The notes under the pieces were generated by a model. The model was not told where the DNA came from. It was given only the letters and a program-made list of their open reading frames with translations, and searched no databases. From assembly GCA_950295325.1 (NCBI GenBank), contig OX485804.1, positions 49,836,429 through 49,900,428 on the forward strand: 64,000 nt of DNA, given 5' to 3'. The translations under genes were made by a program, and so were the position numbers. This stretch comes from Polytrichum commune (lineage: Eukaryota; Streptophyta; Polytrichopsida; Polytrichales; Polytrichaceae). Of this stretch, positions 36,501-57,790 are shown in pieces. Position 1 is the stretch's first letter. The number at the start of each line of letters is the position of its first letter.

Positions 36501-39500
36501 CCTCTGTGATGCACTGCGCAGCAATATGGAGACAGTTGATCTGAAGGAAGCTGGTAACTCTCAGCTGCTTATGTTATCATAAATACTTTCTTGTGCTGAT
36601 AGGTGTATGGTCTGGTAATTATATACGATCCTTGCTAGTGAAATGAGTGCTCATTGTTGATTATCTATGTCTGGCTTTAAGACACTTTGGAAACTGGAAT
36701 TTGTTTGAGAGCAAGCAGGGATCTATTGTTGGATTTTTACATTCTGTGTTGTTTCTTTATGGTTCAGATCAGATTTTGAAGGGAATACCACTCACACATT
36801 TGGCAGAGTGTACGTTTAAAGCTGCAAAGAATGGTGACAAGGTTAAATTTTGATACTTGACCTTATTTTGATTCAGTGAATGATCAAGAACTTCCAGTGT
36901 TGCCTGTTGTGAACACGCACATCAATCCTTTGTGTACTTGGCATCTGTGAAAAACAGTATCAACAATATGATAGATAAAATGTTTTAGGCTACGATTTGT
37001 TTCTCCTTCTGCCAAGCCCTTCTGATAACTTGTGGAAAACTGCAGGTGCGTGCCAATGCAGTAAGAGCTCTTGGGAACCTTGCAAGATTTGTGAATTTCA
37101 GCAGCAACCCTTTTGGTCCAGGTGGCAAGCTTGAACAGAAGAGCGACTCTGAAGGCCTCCGTTCCCCCGGGATTACTCAAACTCCTGCTTCTGAGTGGTT
37201 GGGCACAATGGTACAAACATTTATGTCCTGTGTAACTACAGGGAACGTGAAGGTCAGTTTTAAATGTTTCTCTTTCAAAACTATAATCGCAACATCCAAC
37301 AGATGTTAATTTCAACAAAGGTGTCTATTTATTAATTTTCACTGCTGTGGTTGTTACACTGATAAGGATTTGTAGTTTCCACAATATCACAGGTGCAGTG
37401 GAATGTCTGCCATGCTCTTGGAAATTTGTTTCTCAACCGTAGCATTCGGCTGTCTACTGCTTCTTGGTAAGGCTCTCAACTTTTCAATCATCTTCACAGA
37501 TTCTAGGTGACACCTCCCTGTTTTCAAAAGTTGATGATTTGCAAATGAGAAGGGTCTAGATATAATCCATGAATTGACAATCCATGTAGGAACTCATGTG
37601 ATGCCTTTAGAATTGGACAAGGACAAGGTGTGAGGTGTGAGGTGACAAAGATGAGGTTGTTGAGAGGATGTTGACGAACTGCAGGGTAGTATTTCTGGGT
37701 GTGATCCACATCCATGAATGTGTCGTCATATTCTTCAAATGAGAAATGTGAACTCTTACCCACCCGATATCAAATTCATGTTGTGCTTTTCTGTTGCTGG
37801 TGATTATGTCTGGCAATAAAGACATGGTCCTTCATGTAGCACTTGTAGGCTAGAATCATACAAAACTGAAATATCTATTTGCAAAGTGACTGACAATCTA
37901 CTTCTGTTGTTCTATTGCAGGGCACCATCTGTTTTCAGTGTACTTCTTTTACTTTTGCGAAGTTCAACAAATTTCAAGATTCGGATTCATACTGCCTCTG
38001 CTCTTTCTGTTCCAGAGTCCCGGGAAGGTAGACAACACTACATGAATGACCAATGTGTGCTTATATTGAATGATGTAGCAAACATCTAGGTGACTCATTT
38101 GTTTTCTTGCCTAAAGAATCATATCTTCATCACCAACGTTGTGCATTGGGTATTTTAACTAGAAGGTCTCAATCTGTTGTCGGTGATCAATTGGACTTGT
38201 GCACTGTAAACTCATAAATGTCTCATTACTGGTCAGGATCTTTATACAGGTTGGGTTTCTTTTCAGTCCCACCAGTGACGAATAGCAACTTCCCCATTAC
38301 ATTACATGCAAAGGATAGGGAAATTCTTGATCCATTAAATGGCATGTTGACTCATTAAGCTACTAAATTTACTATTGATTTTTATGAGTTTGAAAGTAAC
38401 TTCTATGACAGAAATTATGTGTCCATATCCTACGTCTCTGGTTTGTTTGGCTGATTTCCTAGAGCTGTAGAAATTTAATGTCCTCTGTATGCGAGGGATC
38501 AGCATCTGAGAAGTTTTAGACCACCTTGATTATTGTTGATTCCTGTATATCAAGTCACTGCATTGTAGATTGCTAATGACATTGTGTCCATGCAGATTAT
38601 GGTGTTGCATTTGGAGATGTAGTGCAGACTCTGGTGCACTCACTGGAATCTGTAGATGCTGATGTTAGCGCTGAGCCCACATCCTTCAAATATCAGGCAG
38701 CTCTCAAAGATCAGGTAGAGTACAAATTTCTCTGCATTTGGTATTTGGACATAAATCATTGGATGTAGAATAAATAAATAAACCTCAAGTACTGGGCTTT
38801 TATTGTATCTAGTTTCTGTAGAATTAGTATTACTGGGGCTTGAAGTTCAGCTTCATAAATACTCTTAGATACTTTTAGCCCTAGAATGAGTTGCCACATG
38901 GGTATTCACAGGAGTTAGCAAATGACTAGGTGTCATGATGTATTGGATGGAATTACATACATGCAGTCTCAATACCTCCACCTTTCAAGAAGTAACAGTG
39001 ACTGGATCTTAGTAATGCTACCCTCCTAGTTGATAAATTAGTATGTGAGAAAAACTCATTCAGGGAGGCTACCATAGGTTACCTGTAACTGACAGCAAAC
39101 AGTATGTGGCTCTTAGATCGACTGATAGTTTGGTCATGTTTTGCAGCTGACTTCCACAGCACTACATGTGCTTGCTTTTGGACACCCACAAGACTACACC
39201 CTGTTGAAGGACACACTTGTGAAGGTAATTTAGCATGTCAAAATTGATTTCCTGCTATTCTTAAGAACATGGATGTTGCAAGTGGTCGTGGTAAATAGGT
39301 AGTATAGGGAGATGTATAGTGTGACTTACCCTGGGCAACCCTGTAGTGTGCAACAATATCCACCATCATCCAGGAAAATATTGTGCAACCCTAATTAGTG
39401 ATGCTCTCGTCAGAGACTCACCTCCTTCCCCTAGGTTGGAGGTCCTTCAAATGCAACCTATTCTCAATATAATAGAAATAATGTGATTTACACTGTGGAC

Positions 39501-41042
39501 CTCTAAACACTGAGTAATATTCCCACTGTTTTCAGTGTGGAAGTAAGCTCAGTAAACCATTTATGGAATTTAGTGTCGATGCGTAAATAGTGTCACTTAC
39601 TCTGTTTTGAGGCGTATGCTAGGTTACACTAATGACCAACAACTTCACCATTAGCATCATCTCATGACACCTGGTGTTCAAATGCGGGTACTACTATCTT
39701 GGCAAGAGTATGTTCAATACTGTTCTAAGGTGTATGCCTATTTTACACAATGGTCTACAAGTTGATTGAAGTGTGCACAAATGACACTTGGCATTAGTCT
39801 GCTCAAGAATATCTTCCTCATCCATATTAGAATGTAAACACATGAAAATTGCAAATGAAGATTGTATGCTCCATACTATCTTCCCCTTTTATAATAAAAC
39901 GCAAAACTATTATCTAAAGTATCCCAATCTGCTATGCTAAATGCTCTAATGTAAATATTTTCACTTTAAAAAGTTCCTAAGATTGATGAATAATACAATA
40001 TTGGCAATTAGCAGGTGCAAGACTTTAAGACCTCTAGGCATCTAGTTTAGGCCCTTCGCAAATAGTGTATGTGACTAAACACTATAAGCAGTTTAGTGTA
40101 GGCAGTTTAGTGTAGGGTGGCCCACAATATTACCATAATCAATGTACCTAATTAGACCAGAGTTTTGTTTGGGAGTTGGTTTTTTTGCATAGAAATCTTT
40201 CCATGTTCGGTAAGTTTTTGTGGCATGCTTGGAGTTGATGTGCAGGTTTGAACAAAGAACCTTATTTATCGGTTCATTGGAGGTCAAACTCATTTTGGCA
40301 TGCCGAGTGGTGCTGAAATGAGTTCAGCCGCCAATGAACTGATATAGAATGTTTTCCATTCAAACCTCCACACGGACTCCAAGCATGCCCTGAAATTTCA
40401 CCGAACATCAAAAGTTTTGTATGCAAATCTCCTGATCAAGACTCTGGTTGAATTAAAGGATAACTGTCATGTCATGGTCTTGTTATTATCTTTTCTGCAC
40501 TTTTGTACCTAGGAAGATCTTCTGTGTATCATCCTAATGTCTTTGCCTACCTCTCTCTCCATTATGTCCATGGAACAGAGGTAGATTCCAAGCTGATCAA
40601 TGAAGATAGCATTCCTGTTGCCTGAAGCTGCTTCTGTAACCTATTAATTCCAAGTTAGACGCAAGGGAGTGTTCCTGATCATGCACATTTGTTGCCTGTC
40701 TTTCACCAGCGGGCGAGCTTCCTACACATGTGGCTATCAACGTTGTTGCCTGTGCTTAAAAGGGGCATGCCATGCAGCATAGACACATCGCAGAAGGCAG
40801 CTTTTGGGACTTCGAGGATGGCTGTTACAACTGTGGAGTTTGATGAGAAGCCTTTGCCTCCGCCAGGATATCAAAGGGGCTACAGCTACGAAGATCTCAA
40901 ATGCACTTCCGGAGTTGACAGCGAGGAGATATTTCATAGGTTGGTTGATGCTGAAAGAGCTGTTAAAGCTCTGAGTGCCATGTACATGTATGGTGGAAGC
41001 ATCTCCACTTCTCAGAATTTGGAAAATTTGATGTGCTTATAA
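27552..41042 (+). CDS. HEATR6: HEATR6-like HEAT-repeat protein, 25 exons seen, 5' end unresolved
   Basis: HEATR6 is a large alpha-solenoid protein of poorly known role. Exons: 27552-27772, 28332-28596, 29624-29691, 29977-30046, 30199-30498, 30683-30762, 31202-31253, 31692-31845, 32175-32262, 32461-32563, 32756-32846, 33761-33861, 34528-34761, 34953-35210, 35494-35589, 35891-35985, 36148-36211, 36469-36553, 36768-36841, 37046-37252, 37393-37466, 37921-38027, 38596-38714, 39147-39224, 40710-41042. All phases fit. Family motifs include RYYAALLRCLHLVLSDPKG, AYRPPHLR, ALLFPTHNVLQPR, PYQATLLTTLLFDP, LLDELLRTISGF, VRSAACRAIGVI, VRITASWAVANLCD and VRANAVRALGNLARF, typical HEAT A/B helices. From the first in-frame ATG (27654) the product is 1104 residues, but coding sequence seems to extend upstream to an acceptor near 27551, so an earlier exon is expected. 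Confidence 0.9.
27793..28085. repeat. Tandem duplication (offset 162 bp) in HEATR6 intron 1
   Basis: GTCAACT(C/A)TTTGTTT(C/G)TGCCCTCAACCAT begins at 27793 and again at 27955. Both copies continue through GAGCATGGGG(T/G)CATAGTT, ATCTCTTTGCT(A/G)GCCTTG and CAGGGTTGG. Copy 2 is shorter by internal deletions. Copy 1 stays open in the exon frame up to 27932, which could mislead gene callers. Confidence 0.88.
39555..40083. repeat. Dispersed repeat family 2, copy 2, in HEATR6 intron 24
   Basis: The part at 39733-40083 is the reverse complement of 25938-26276. The part at 39555-39655 matches the reverse complement of 57530-57610 (words CTCTGTTTTGAGGCGTATGC and AACAACTTCACC). Together they make up much of the 1485-bp last intron. 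Confidence 0.85.
40149..40455. mobile_element. 307-bp MITE with arms of about 150 bp in HEATR6 intron 24
   Basis: The two halves are imperfect reverse complements over nearly their whole length. Examples are ACCAGAGT against ACTCTGGT at the ends, ATGTTCGGT against ACCGAACAT, GCATGCTTGGAGT against ACTCCAAGCATGC, and CGGTTCATTGG against CCAATGAACTG near the centre. Ends read TAATTA-like. There is no coding capacity. It is close to a full hairpin. Confidence 0.88.
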
Positions 41043-44000
41043 AGCAGATGCTTGGCTCCGGTTTTATTGTTTTGGTTGTGCATGTCGCACTTTATAGGAA
41101 CACCATCAAATTCAGATGCACTAATCACTCGATGGGATGGAGGGGCTGTGCTTTATATGTTGAGTCGTTCTATGTAGAAGCCACCTGCTTTATTGCGCCA
41201 AGTGTTGAGCATTCTTCTGTCAAGGCTCTTGATTCTCCAAAGATAGAACTTCAATGTTTGGGGGACATGACTGAAACTTCACAACATCAATGTTGAACCA
41301 GTGTAATGGTATCAATATTCAAATTATGTCCACCCGTCATTATTCGAGTCAATATCATCCTAATACCACACTCCTAGGGAAATTGACCAAGATATAACCG
41401 TCATTATTTGAGTCAATGTCATCCTACTACCACACTACTAGGGAAATTTACCAAGATATAAAGGTTATTGCAATGGCATATTGACTGGGATGGATTTTAA
41501 AACAAAAATATCTTCCAATATATATGCCCTACTTGTACTCAAAAGATGACGAAAACCTGATGATATTTTCTTCAATGTGTATAAGATTTAAGGTGGTATG
41601 AGTCCAATACATCTCCAGATGATGAATGGTTGTTTTAGTGTGCACATTGGAAAAGGCTATCAACAATTTTGAAGTAAAGGTAGATGTACAAAAGGGGGGC
41701 CTTGAGGTTTAGAGAAAAAATTGACCTTAGATGTGTTAGTTTCATGCAATTTACATCTTCATGTAATATTGTTATGTGGTAATATTCCCCAATAACTACC
41801 CTATTAATTTTCATTAGGATTTGCAATTTTAAAAACTTGAGGCTCTTGGAGCTCTTGTCGGCTCCCTTGAGTTTTCCTCTTTGGATTGTGGCTAAGCTTT
41901 TATGTTGTTGTCTTCATTTGTTTGATGCAATAATTGAGTTACACCCTATGTACAAAAAGTGTTCATTAACTTTCTCATTGGGAAATCAAAGTGGATCGTA
42001 CATGTAACAAAGGCTTATATATTTCATGATTCGTATTTTGTATATGTAGTAGAGGACGCATTTATGACATTGAATTCAAAAGCTTGGTATAAATACAGGA
42101 GTCCATTTTCTAGCCTACCGTTAGTATGTATACATTTGTTTTTCTCTATAGTTTAATTGTACATAGAGGGTTTAATCTTTATAGTGACGCACACACGTCC
42201 TTCAGGTCTCCAATGAAGAGTCCACCTCCAGGATTAGACTTTGCGAAATTGAACACATAGAGAGGTCATCTGCAATAAAAGTTGAGGGATTGGTAATATC
42301 CAAATAACTTTAATTTCTGAAGTTCTCACATTAGGATGTTGTTGAGGGATAGCTTTTCTTAATAACCTCATACAACAATGATAAGAAATAGCCATCTTTT
42401 TTTCATATTGTTTTGCAATTCTATGCCTCCAATGAGTTCACATAAATCATGCACTGCACATTTTGATCATGAGGTTTGATTGTCTAATATCTGACATCGA
42501 AACATATTTGGACAAACCACTTGTCCAAAAATATTGGGGAGTGTGCACTTGTAGGACAAAAACCTCAAATGACAACAATAGAAATAACAATCACAACAAT
42601 CACAACTTTGAATGTTTGTATTCCATGTTTGCCAACCAACATATTTGTGTAGTTTTACAATCTAATATACAACATATTGACAATTGGAATTGTCCAAAAT
42701 TCATGCATAAATTCAAATATACTTTAGTCCTAGTTTAATGGACTTCCAAGAGTCACAATAAAAAAATTGAGCTCTTTAATTTTTAAAAGTTGGTTTCAAT
42801 GCAGGGCAATTTGGGCAAAAGGTAGAGGCAGTTTTGGGAGAAAACAAAGTTAGTTGTGGGTGAAAATTGGGAGCATCTTGGGCGAGTGCCAAGATGGTTT
42901 TGGGAGCCAATTGCAATGGAAAAAGTGTAAGTCTAGGGATGGATTTAAGAACCTAGGGGTAAGTGATTTCAAAATTTTCTAATATAATCTATGATGTGCA
43001 ATTTATTTTCTTTCGATTCCTACTATGTCTAAGCCAATTTGCTATGCCAATCATGCATGCCACTAATCTAAATGGACTCCAAAAATAGGCCCTCTTCCCA
43101 CCTGACTTTACCAAATAACCAAAGTCTTTCTTAAAAATTGGATAAAGCTCTCTTGGTGAAGGAGGCATCCGGTTATCCCAATGCACCTACAAGAACTTGC
43201 TCCAAAGATTTTCGAGGACGGGAGAACTTCTTGACTCATGCCTAAGTACCAATGGGAGGGTCAGTGCTGGAGGCTAAAAACCTCCACTTTTTAACCATGC
43301 CACATCAATTGCCGACTAGGCTCGGACTAGATAATGTCGATGGTGTGAAGACCATATTTTTAGAACTAAGTTTTAGGCTTTAGCTAAAGTTGAGTGGGAA
43401 TGGGGAATAACTCAATTAAAGTGGTGGTTTAAGTACCCCATACATCAGGCCATGCTAAGGATACAGGAGTAGATTTACCGTATTAAAATTGATGCATCCA
43501 ATTTTAGGAAGGGGGCACATCCTTCTAACACAGCTTCTTTCCAGGATTTGTGCTTATAAGGTCATTATTTACATAGGTGTTGGTTTATGTTATTTTATTA
43601 ATAATTATCAACAAGTTGAGAGCAGTCATACCGTAGTAGTGCACAACAGTGAAATTACCCTTATGTCCTTATGTGGTTCTGCCTTTGAGAATTCGTCTTG
43701 ACAGATGAAACTCCTAGGAAAATACAATATAAGGTCTACATATCCAATTCCAACATTTCCTTGAACCAAATTACAATCCATCCAAATATATCAGCAGTAT
43801 GCTTAGAATAAGTGCATAATTGTTCCTTTATCTTCTTTTTGGCACAAGGAGCCAAAGCCAACCAAAAGATGTTTATTCCCTCCAGAAGTCCTTGGTATAG
43901 GCAATAGGTCATAACAATTGTTTCCCATGCATCATCCTAAATCACAAAAGCAGTGACAAGATACTGAAGAGGACAAAAATGAGGAAAGAAAGGCCAGGAT

Positions 44001-44428
44001 ACTAAAACAATCACTTTATGTGGTTTCCCCAGACTGAGCATCACAATAAGGCCAGAGTAGATGACCCAAAACATCACTGACCCGCAACCCTTGCTGGCAT
44101 TAGCAACACATTACGGCCAAGTGGAGATCACGATGAGGGGATGACCACCAAAATAGTGGTACAATTTACACCCTTCATAATAGATCAGAACAGCAAGTCT
44201 GAGAAACAAAGAAGCCCCGCACCCCACACTTCCAGTTAAACAGATCCTGTAATATGGTGGAAGGGTTGAAACACGCAAGCTACATCAGTTGTCTTCTGTA
44301 CATAAAGAGAAAATAATTCTCAGCCCTATCCCAAAAGCTTTAAACAAGACTTCAGGAACAAAACCTACAGTGACAGCCTTCAAATAACCTTCTATCCTCT
44401 CCAAACTGTTAGGAACAGATTTGTACAC
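41043..44428. other. Convergent intergenic region, HEATR6 and XRN 3' ends
   Basis: Both flanking genes end here, so their 3' untranslated regions occupy the edges. Apart from the repeat at 41335-41600 the sequence is AT-rich, with no gene I can support. A candidate minus-strand frame at 42989-43186 and plus frames at 42463-42738 and 43489-43701 carry no motif. Confidence 0.45.
41335..41462. repeat. Two 64-bp tandem copies within dispersed repeat family 3
   Basis: CGTCATTATT(C/T)GAGTCAAT begins at 41335 and 41399. The 64-bp units differ at about eight positions. The region continues to about 41600 with similarity to 22123-22330 in DNAJC21 intron 1. Confidence 0.85.
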
Positions 44429-53554
<9,126 letters not shown>

Positions 53555-54994
53555 CTTCGATAGCAACGATACTCAATGCGTCAGGAATTCCTAGGACGAA
53601 AGTGGCTTTCTAACCTAAAATGAGTCATACGATGGCCTCCAAAGGTGCACAACTCTGAACTTGTAACTTCTTGCTATAAAGAATCTGTAACAGTTGTTAC
53701 CAAATCACTACTGCCTGAGCATGCAGATGAAACCCTGCTGCAATTTCAAGTTCTTCCCCTGACAGAGGACAACTACTCTTTTCCAGACCTGCTCGAGGTC
53801 GACTGCTCACGGCGTGTATCAGTATGTGCTCGCCTAGGCCAAAACAAAAGCAAAGCCTCCACGTTGATGCAGTTCTAGATCAACAAAGCCAATCAGCATT
53901 ACGGTGGCCGTGCCTCAAAAGGCGCTATCCCAAAAGCCTTAAATTCCCAAGTAAAGGGTGGAGGTCAGAGAGGCATCTATTCCTATGTGCTGAACACATT
54001 TAAAGGGCATAAAAAATTGCTCAAACCTTAAAACCAAGTGGAATGGAAATGGCCCCTACTAATAAATCCCTCGCAATACTGTCCCAAACAATCGCCCTAA
54101 TACCGCTTTCCTCAATATCTTCTCAGGTATCTAACACAGCATACAATTGTTTCAGAATGGTCAAGAGAAACGTCATTAAAACACCCAACATATCCCCCAA
54201 GAGTGCCTGCCTGCCTAACTATCTACTAAAGCACCATCAGAGTGATACAAAACTGAATCCTACTAAGATAGCAGAAAACTACAGCATCTGTAATGGAAGT
54301 TTCCTTCAATGGATATTCGTGCCAACAAACCTACTGAAAAACCACGAGATGGTTCAACCAACTGTGAGGGTAAGGTTCAACTCGAGAGTACACTAGGCTC
54401 TTCAAAAGAAGTGACCAGATGTACGAAGCCCTCAATTGCGAAGACGAACTTTTTGGCGTCTTCAGCTCCTTTTGGTGTCAAAACCCTTCAAACAGATTCC
54501 AAGATAAGAACTTCTACATAAACTATTTCAGACTTCTTGGCCCTTAACTAGTCACCATTTGATCAATAAATAGGGCACACCAGCGGTTGTCGTGTTGAAA
54601 CAATCCTACTCAAAAATTCGGGAATGTTTCAACCAAATGGATGAGAGTGGACAACCCCCTTAGAAACAAGTTAACTCATGCCCACATGTATGTGACCCCT
54701 CACATAAAATAAGACCCTTTACTAAAGGCTCCTTAGCTCTTGGTATTGCGAAAACCCTAAAGGGCTATCAGAGAGAGGAAAGAACCATTTATAGCACTCT
54801 CTCTCTTTCTCCTTTCAATAACCAGAACACCAACACTCTCTCTTGCAGAAATTGTAGAAACTGCCTCGCATTACTGTAAAATCGAGCCTCCAGATTGTCA
54901 AATGGACATGGTGTTATCCATCTCAACGCAAAGGAAAAAAAAGGGTAAAAAAAAATAACTCTCCAGCGAAAGAAAAGGAACCACTTGAGAATGA

Positions 54995-55038
<44 letters not shown>

Positions 55039-55796
55039 CGCAGCGATGAGTACTGGAAAAGGTGCACCACAAATCTCACTACAAAATCAGGCATTCAGAA
55101 AGATGAAAAAAATGACACACAAAAGCTAACCGCCTGCCAATTAGGTTAAGTAATTAGGTCAAAGGAAGAACAATGTTGATGATGATGATGATGATGGGAG
55201 GATGTTGGGATGACTGCCTTCAAAGCCAAGAGGGGCATGCCTGACGAATCTCTGCACTGACTACTACTTAGGTTATGACTTCGCAAGACAAAAGTGTAGA
55301 GCTGTAGAAGAGACACAAAGGCAGGGAGGGCAATTGGGTGTGGAGCGAGAGAGAGAAAGAGCTACGGAGAGGCTGTTTCGGTTGATGCGGCAAGCCTGCT
55401 ACCTACACTTTTAGCGAAGAAGAGGATGACCTGTGCAATCTTGCTGAAGTTTGAGCGAAATGCATCATGACAAGAGGCGGTCCAGATTCTATTCTATGCT
55501 ATGCTGCAGAGCTTTTAGGTTGATTTGACCTAACTTTTAGGGCTTGTGTAGGTGAGAGTACCTTCACCTATGATGAGAGTGACAAGTGTGGTAGCAGAGG
55601 TTGAAAGAAGAGAGGTGAGGCGGATGGAACAGGCACCTCATCCTCCTCCGTGAGTGCCTATTCCATCCATAGTCTTCGTCTATGGACCGGTCGTCGACGT
55701 GGCGCTCCTTTATTGGCTTCCGAGATGAGGTGTCAACCACTTGGCGTTCTGAGGTGGCGTGCCTGGATTGGGGGTGAGGATCACTCCCCTAGCCCC
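53555..55796. other. XRN upstream region, gene-free
   Basis: The XRN promoter and leader lie next to 53555. A TC microsatellite of 39 nt occupies 54998-55036, a GAT repeat lies near 55171-55195, and another short TC run near 54799-54812. Plus frames at 53645-53878 and 54043-54396 show no motif. The TC tract is on the side expected for a leader or core-promoter pyrimidine patch, but it is 1.4 kb from the start codon. Confidence 0.45.
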
Positions 55797-56905
55797 CAAC
55801 TTCCCAAGCTTTTGGAAGGGTTGTTTGGAGTGCATTTCACTCAATGTTGGTTGTGGAATTTTCATGGACAAGTTTTGAGGTTAAAATAGGATTTATCTGT
55901 GAGGTCTTGAAACATGGGAGATGAGGATTTGGGCAAACCAACTCGTTCCTTGCTGGATGCCCAAACCCTTGCCTTCAAGGAACCAGTGTATGAGTTGTTT
56001 CGCCCCAGCCGGAGATGAGCTACACTAAATATGATATTTAGTGCCACTTATTATTTGGAATTATGCAACGCTATAATTTCCTTATTGTACATCTCTTTTT
56101 ATTTACCAAAAAAGGTGGAATTGGTTGTTTGGACATTATAGAACATTAATATCTTTACGTGGTAAACAAATACATTAGTAGTAAAAAGATCTAGGAATGT
56201 GTAATGCCGAATAGTAAGTGATACTAAATATCATTTTTAGTGTATTTTGAGGGGGGGGATGGGCATAACTAGCCCTTTGGACTTTAAGATTATAACAATT
56301 AAAGGAAGGGATGCACAAGAAAATGCCAAGTATTATCTCCAAAAAAAAAGACCTTTGACTGATCAAATTAACCTGGAAAACGATTGGAATGCTCATGTGA
56401 TCCACTAGATGGGAACACCTCTCAACAGTTAAGCACCTCCACAAATTCTCATGCCCAAAATGTGCATACCGGAATAGGCTAGCCACCTTGCATTTGGAGT
56501 ATGTGAATTATCCCATATTTCAAATTACGTATATGTGAAGCATCCTTGAAAATTAAAGAGTGTCCAAAAATCAAAATGAATGGTTGATGTGAGAAAAAAG
56601 GCATTTTTTACATGAATATCATAAAATATCTCACTTTTATCAAAATAAATATCGTTGATGTTTATGCAAAGTTTGGATCACCATGGCAATCATTGATAGG
56701 AGTCAACACCCTCGCATGAGCTCCCAACACAAATAAAACATGACCACTTCCAACTTCGACATTTTTTTCCTCATTCTAATAGTCTCCAAATTGCACACTC
56801 ACGTGTCTATGGGTAGATATCCATGTTGGCTTCATGTTTATGATTATTTTGATTATGGATGAATGAGTTAGGCGGGGTTAATGTAGGGAAGAAATCATTC
56901 ATCTA
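55797..56905. repeat. Dispersed repeat family 1, copy B, interrupted by a MITE
   Basis: Collinear with 1198-1975 (copy A) through the landmarks listed there. Relative to copy A it has two extra pieces: about 98 bp (roughly 55918-56015) between two GAGATGAG words, and the MITE at 56023-56242. After the MITE the copies realign at GGGGGGATGGGC and continue to about 56905. Confidence 0.9.
56023..56242. mobile_element. 220-bp TA-flanked MITE nested in repeat copy B
   Basis: Terminal inverted repeats of about 28 bp start CACTAAATATGATATTTAGTG and match the reverse complement of 56215-56242 with about three mismatches. TA flanks both ends (56021-56022 and 56243-56244). Copy A shows AGC-TA-TTTCGAGG at 1296-1307 where copy B shows AGC-TA-element-TA-TTTTGAGG, so the TA target duplication is confirmed by a paralogous empty site. 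No coding capacity. Confidence 0.93.
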
Positions 56906-56956
56906 TCCCAAAAAGGTGGGAAGATAGAGGCTAGAGCACAAGGCTTTGTGTCCGGG

Positions 56957-57160
56957 GAGATTTTTGGGTCTAATCAATCAAAATTTGGTCTTTCCAAGTC
57001 CAACCAATTACTTGTTGTGATCTTTTGGTTTTTTGGCTTTTCTTTATTGATTTAAGGTATGTTTCATAGATTCCTCTAAAATGATGGGTAATTTTAATGA
57101 AGCATTGAACTTCAACTAGTTATTTCTCAAAGTCAATTGGTTCAATTGTAACTAGTGGTC
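56957..57160. repeat. Third copy of the CCGGTT-type repeat
   Basis: Similar in order to 13596-13798 and 13913-14116: GAGATTTTTGGG, TCCAAGTCCAACCAA, TTGTGATCTTTTGG, CATAGATTCCTCTAAAATGATGGG, TTGAACTTCAACTAGTTATTTCTCAAA and TTGTAACTAG. The CCGGTT words here have mutated to CTAGTT or ATTGGTT. Confidence 0.85.
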
Positions 57161-57369
57161 GGTTCCTTGATAAGGTGGACACATGGCCTAGGCTTCCACA
57201 ACCAAGGTGGCCCTTGGAGGACATGGGCAGCAACTTTAAAAAGTAAAGATATGAATGAAACAGTATAACCTCACAACGGAAATGCTTGTTTTTATTGTTG
57301 GGATAAAACACTTGGGGTGAAACGCAAGCTACATTGCAATATGCAACTTGCACGGTGACATGCCTTGGC

Positions 57370-57790
57370 TACAACATGGAGTGGGAAGATATTTTGAGCA
57401 TACCAATGGCAAGTGTGTTATGTGTACACTTATTTATAGGCATGCACCTCATAACACTATTGAACATACTTGTGCCATAATATTAGTAAGCGCATTTGAA
57501 TGCCAAGTATCATGAGGTCACACATACGGTGAAGTTGTTAATAATCAATGCAACCTAGCATATGCCTCAAAATAGGGTAAGTAACATTATTACACATGTG
57601 ACATTAAATACCATAAACGGTGCAATACATAAATCTATCATCTCAAGTATCCCAATGTGCTATACTAAATGCCATAATGTAAACATTGTTCACTGAAAAG
57701 AAGTACTTTTGTTGATGAATAATAATATAATGGCAATGAATAGATATGACACTTTGAGACCTCCATGCATGTAGTTGTGAGCCTCGGTGT
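57370..57790. repeat. Dispersed repeat family 2, rearranged copy 3
   Basis: 57627-57770 matches 39905-40070 in direct orientation (CAAGTATCCCAATGTGCTAT, TAATGTAAACATT, TTGATGAATAAT, GACCTCCATGCATGTAG). 57530-57610 matches 39555-39655 in reverse complement. The two parts therefore have different relative orientation in the two copies, so one has been inverted or each is an arm of a larger element. Confidence 0.8.
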
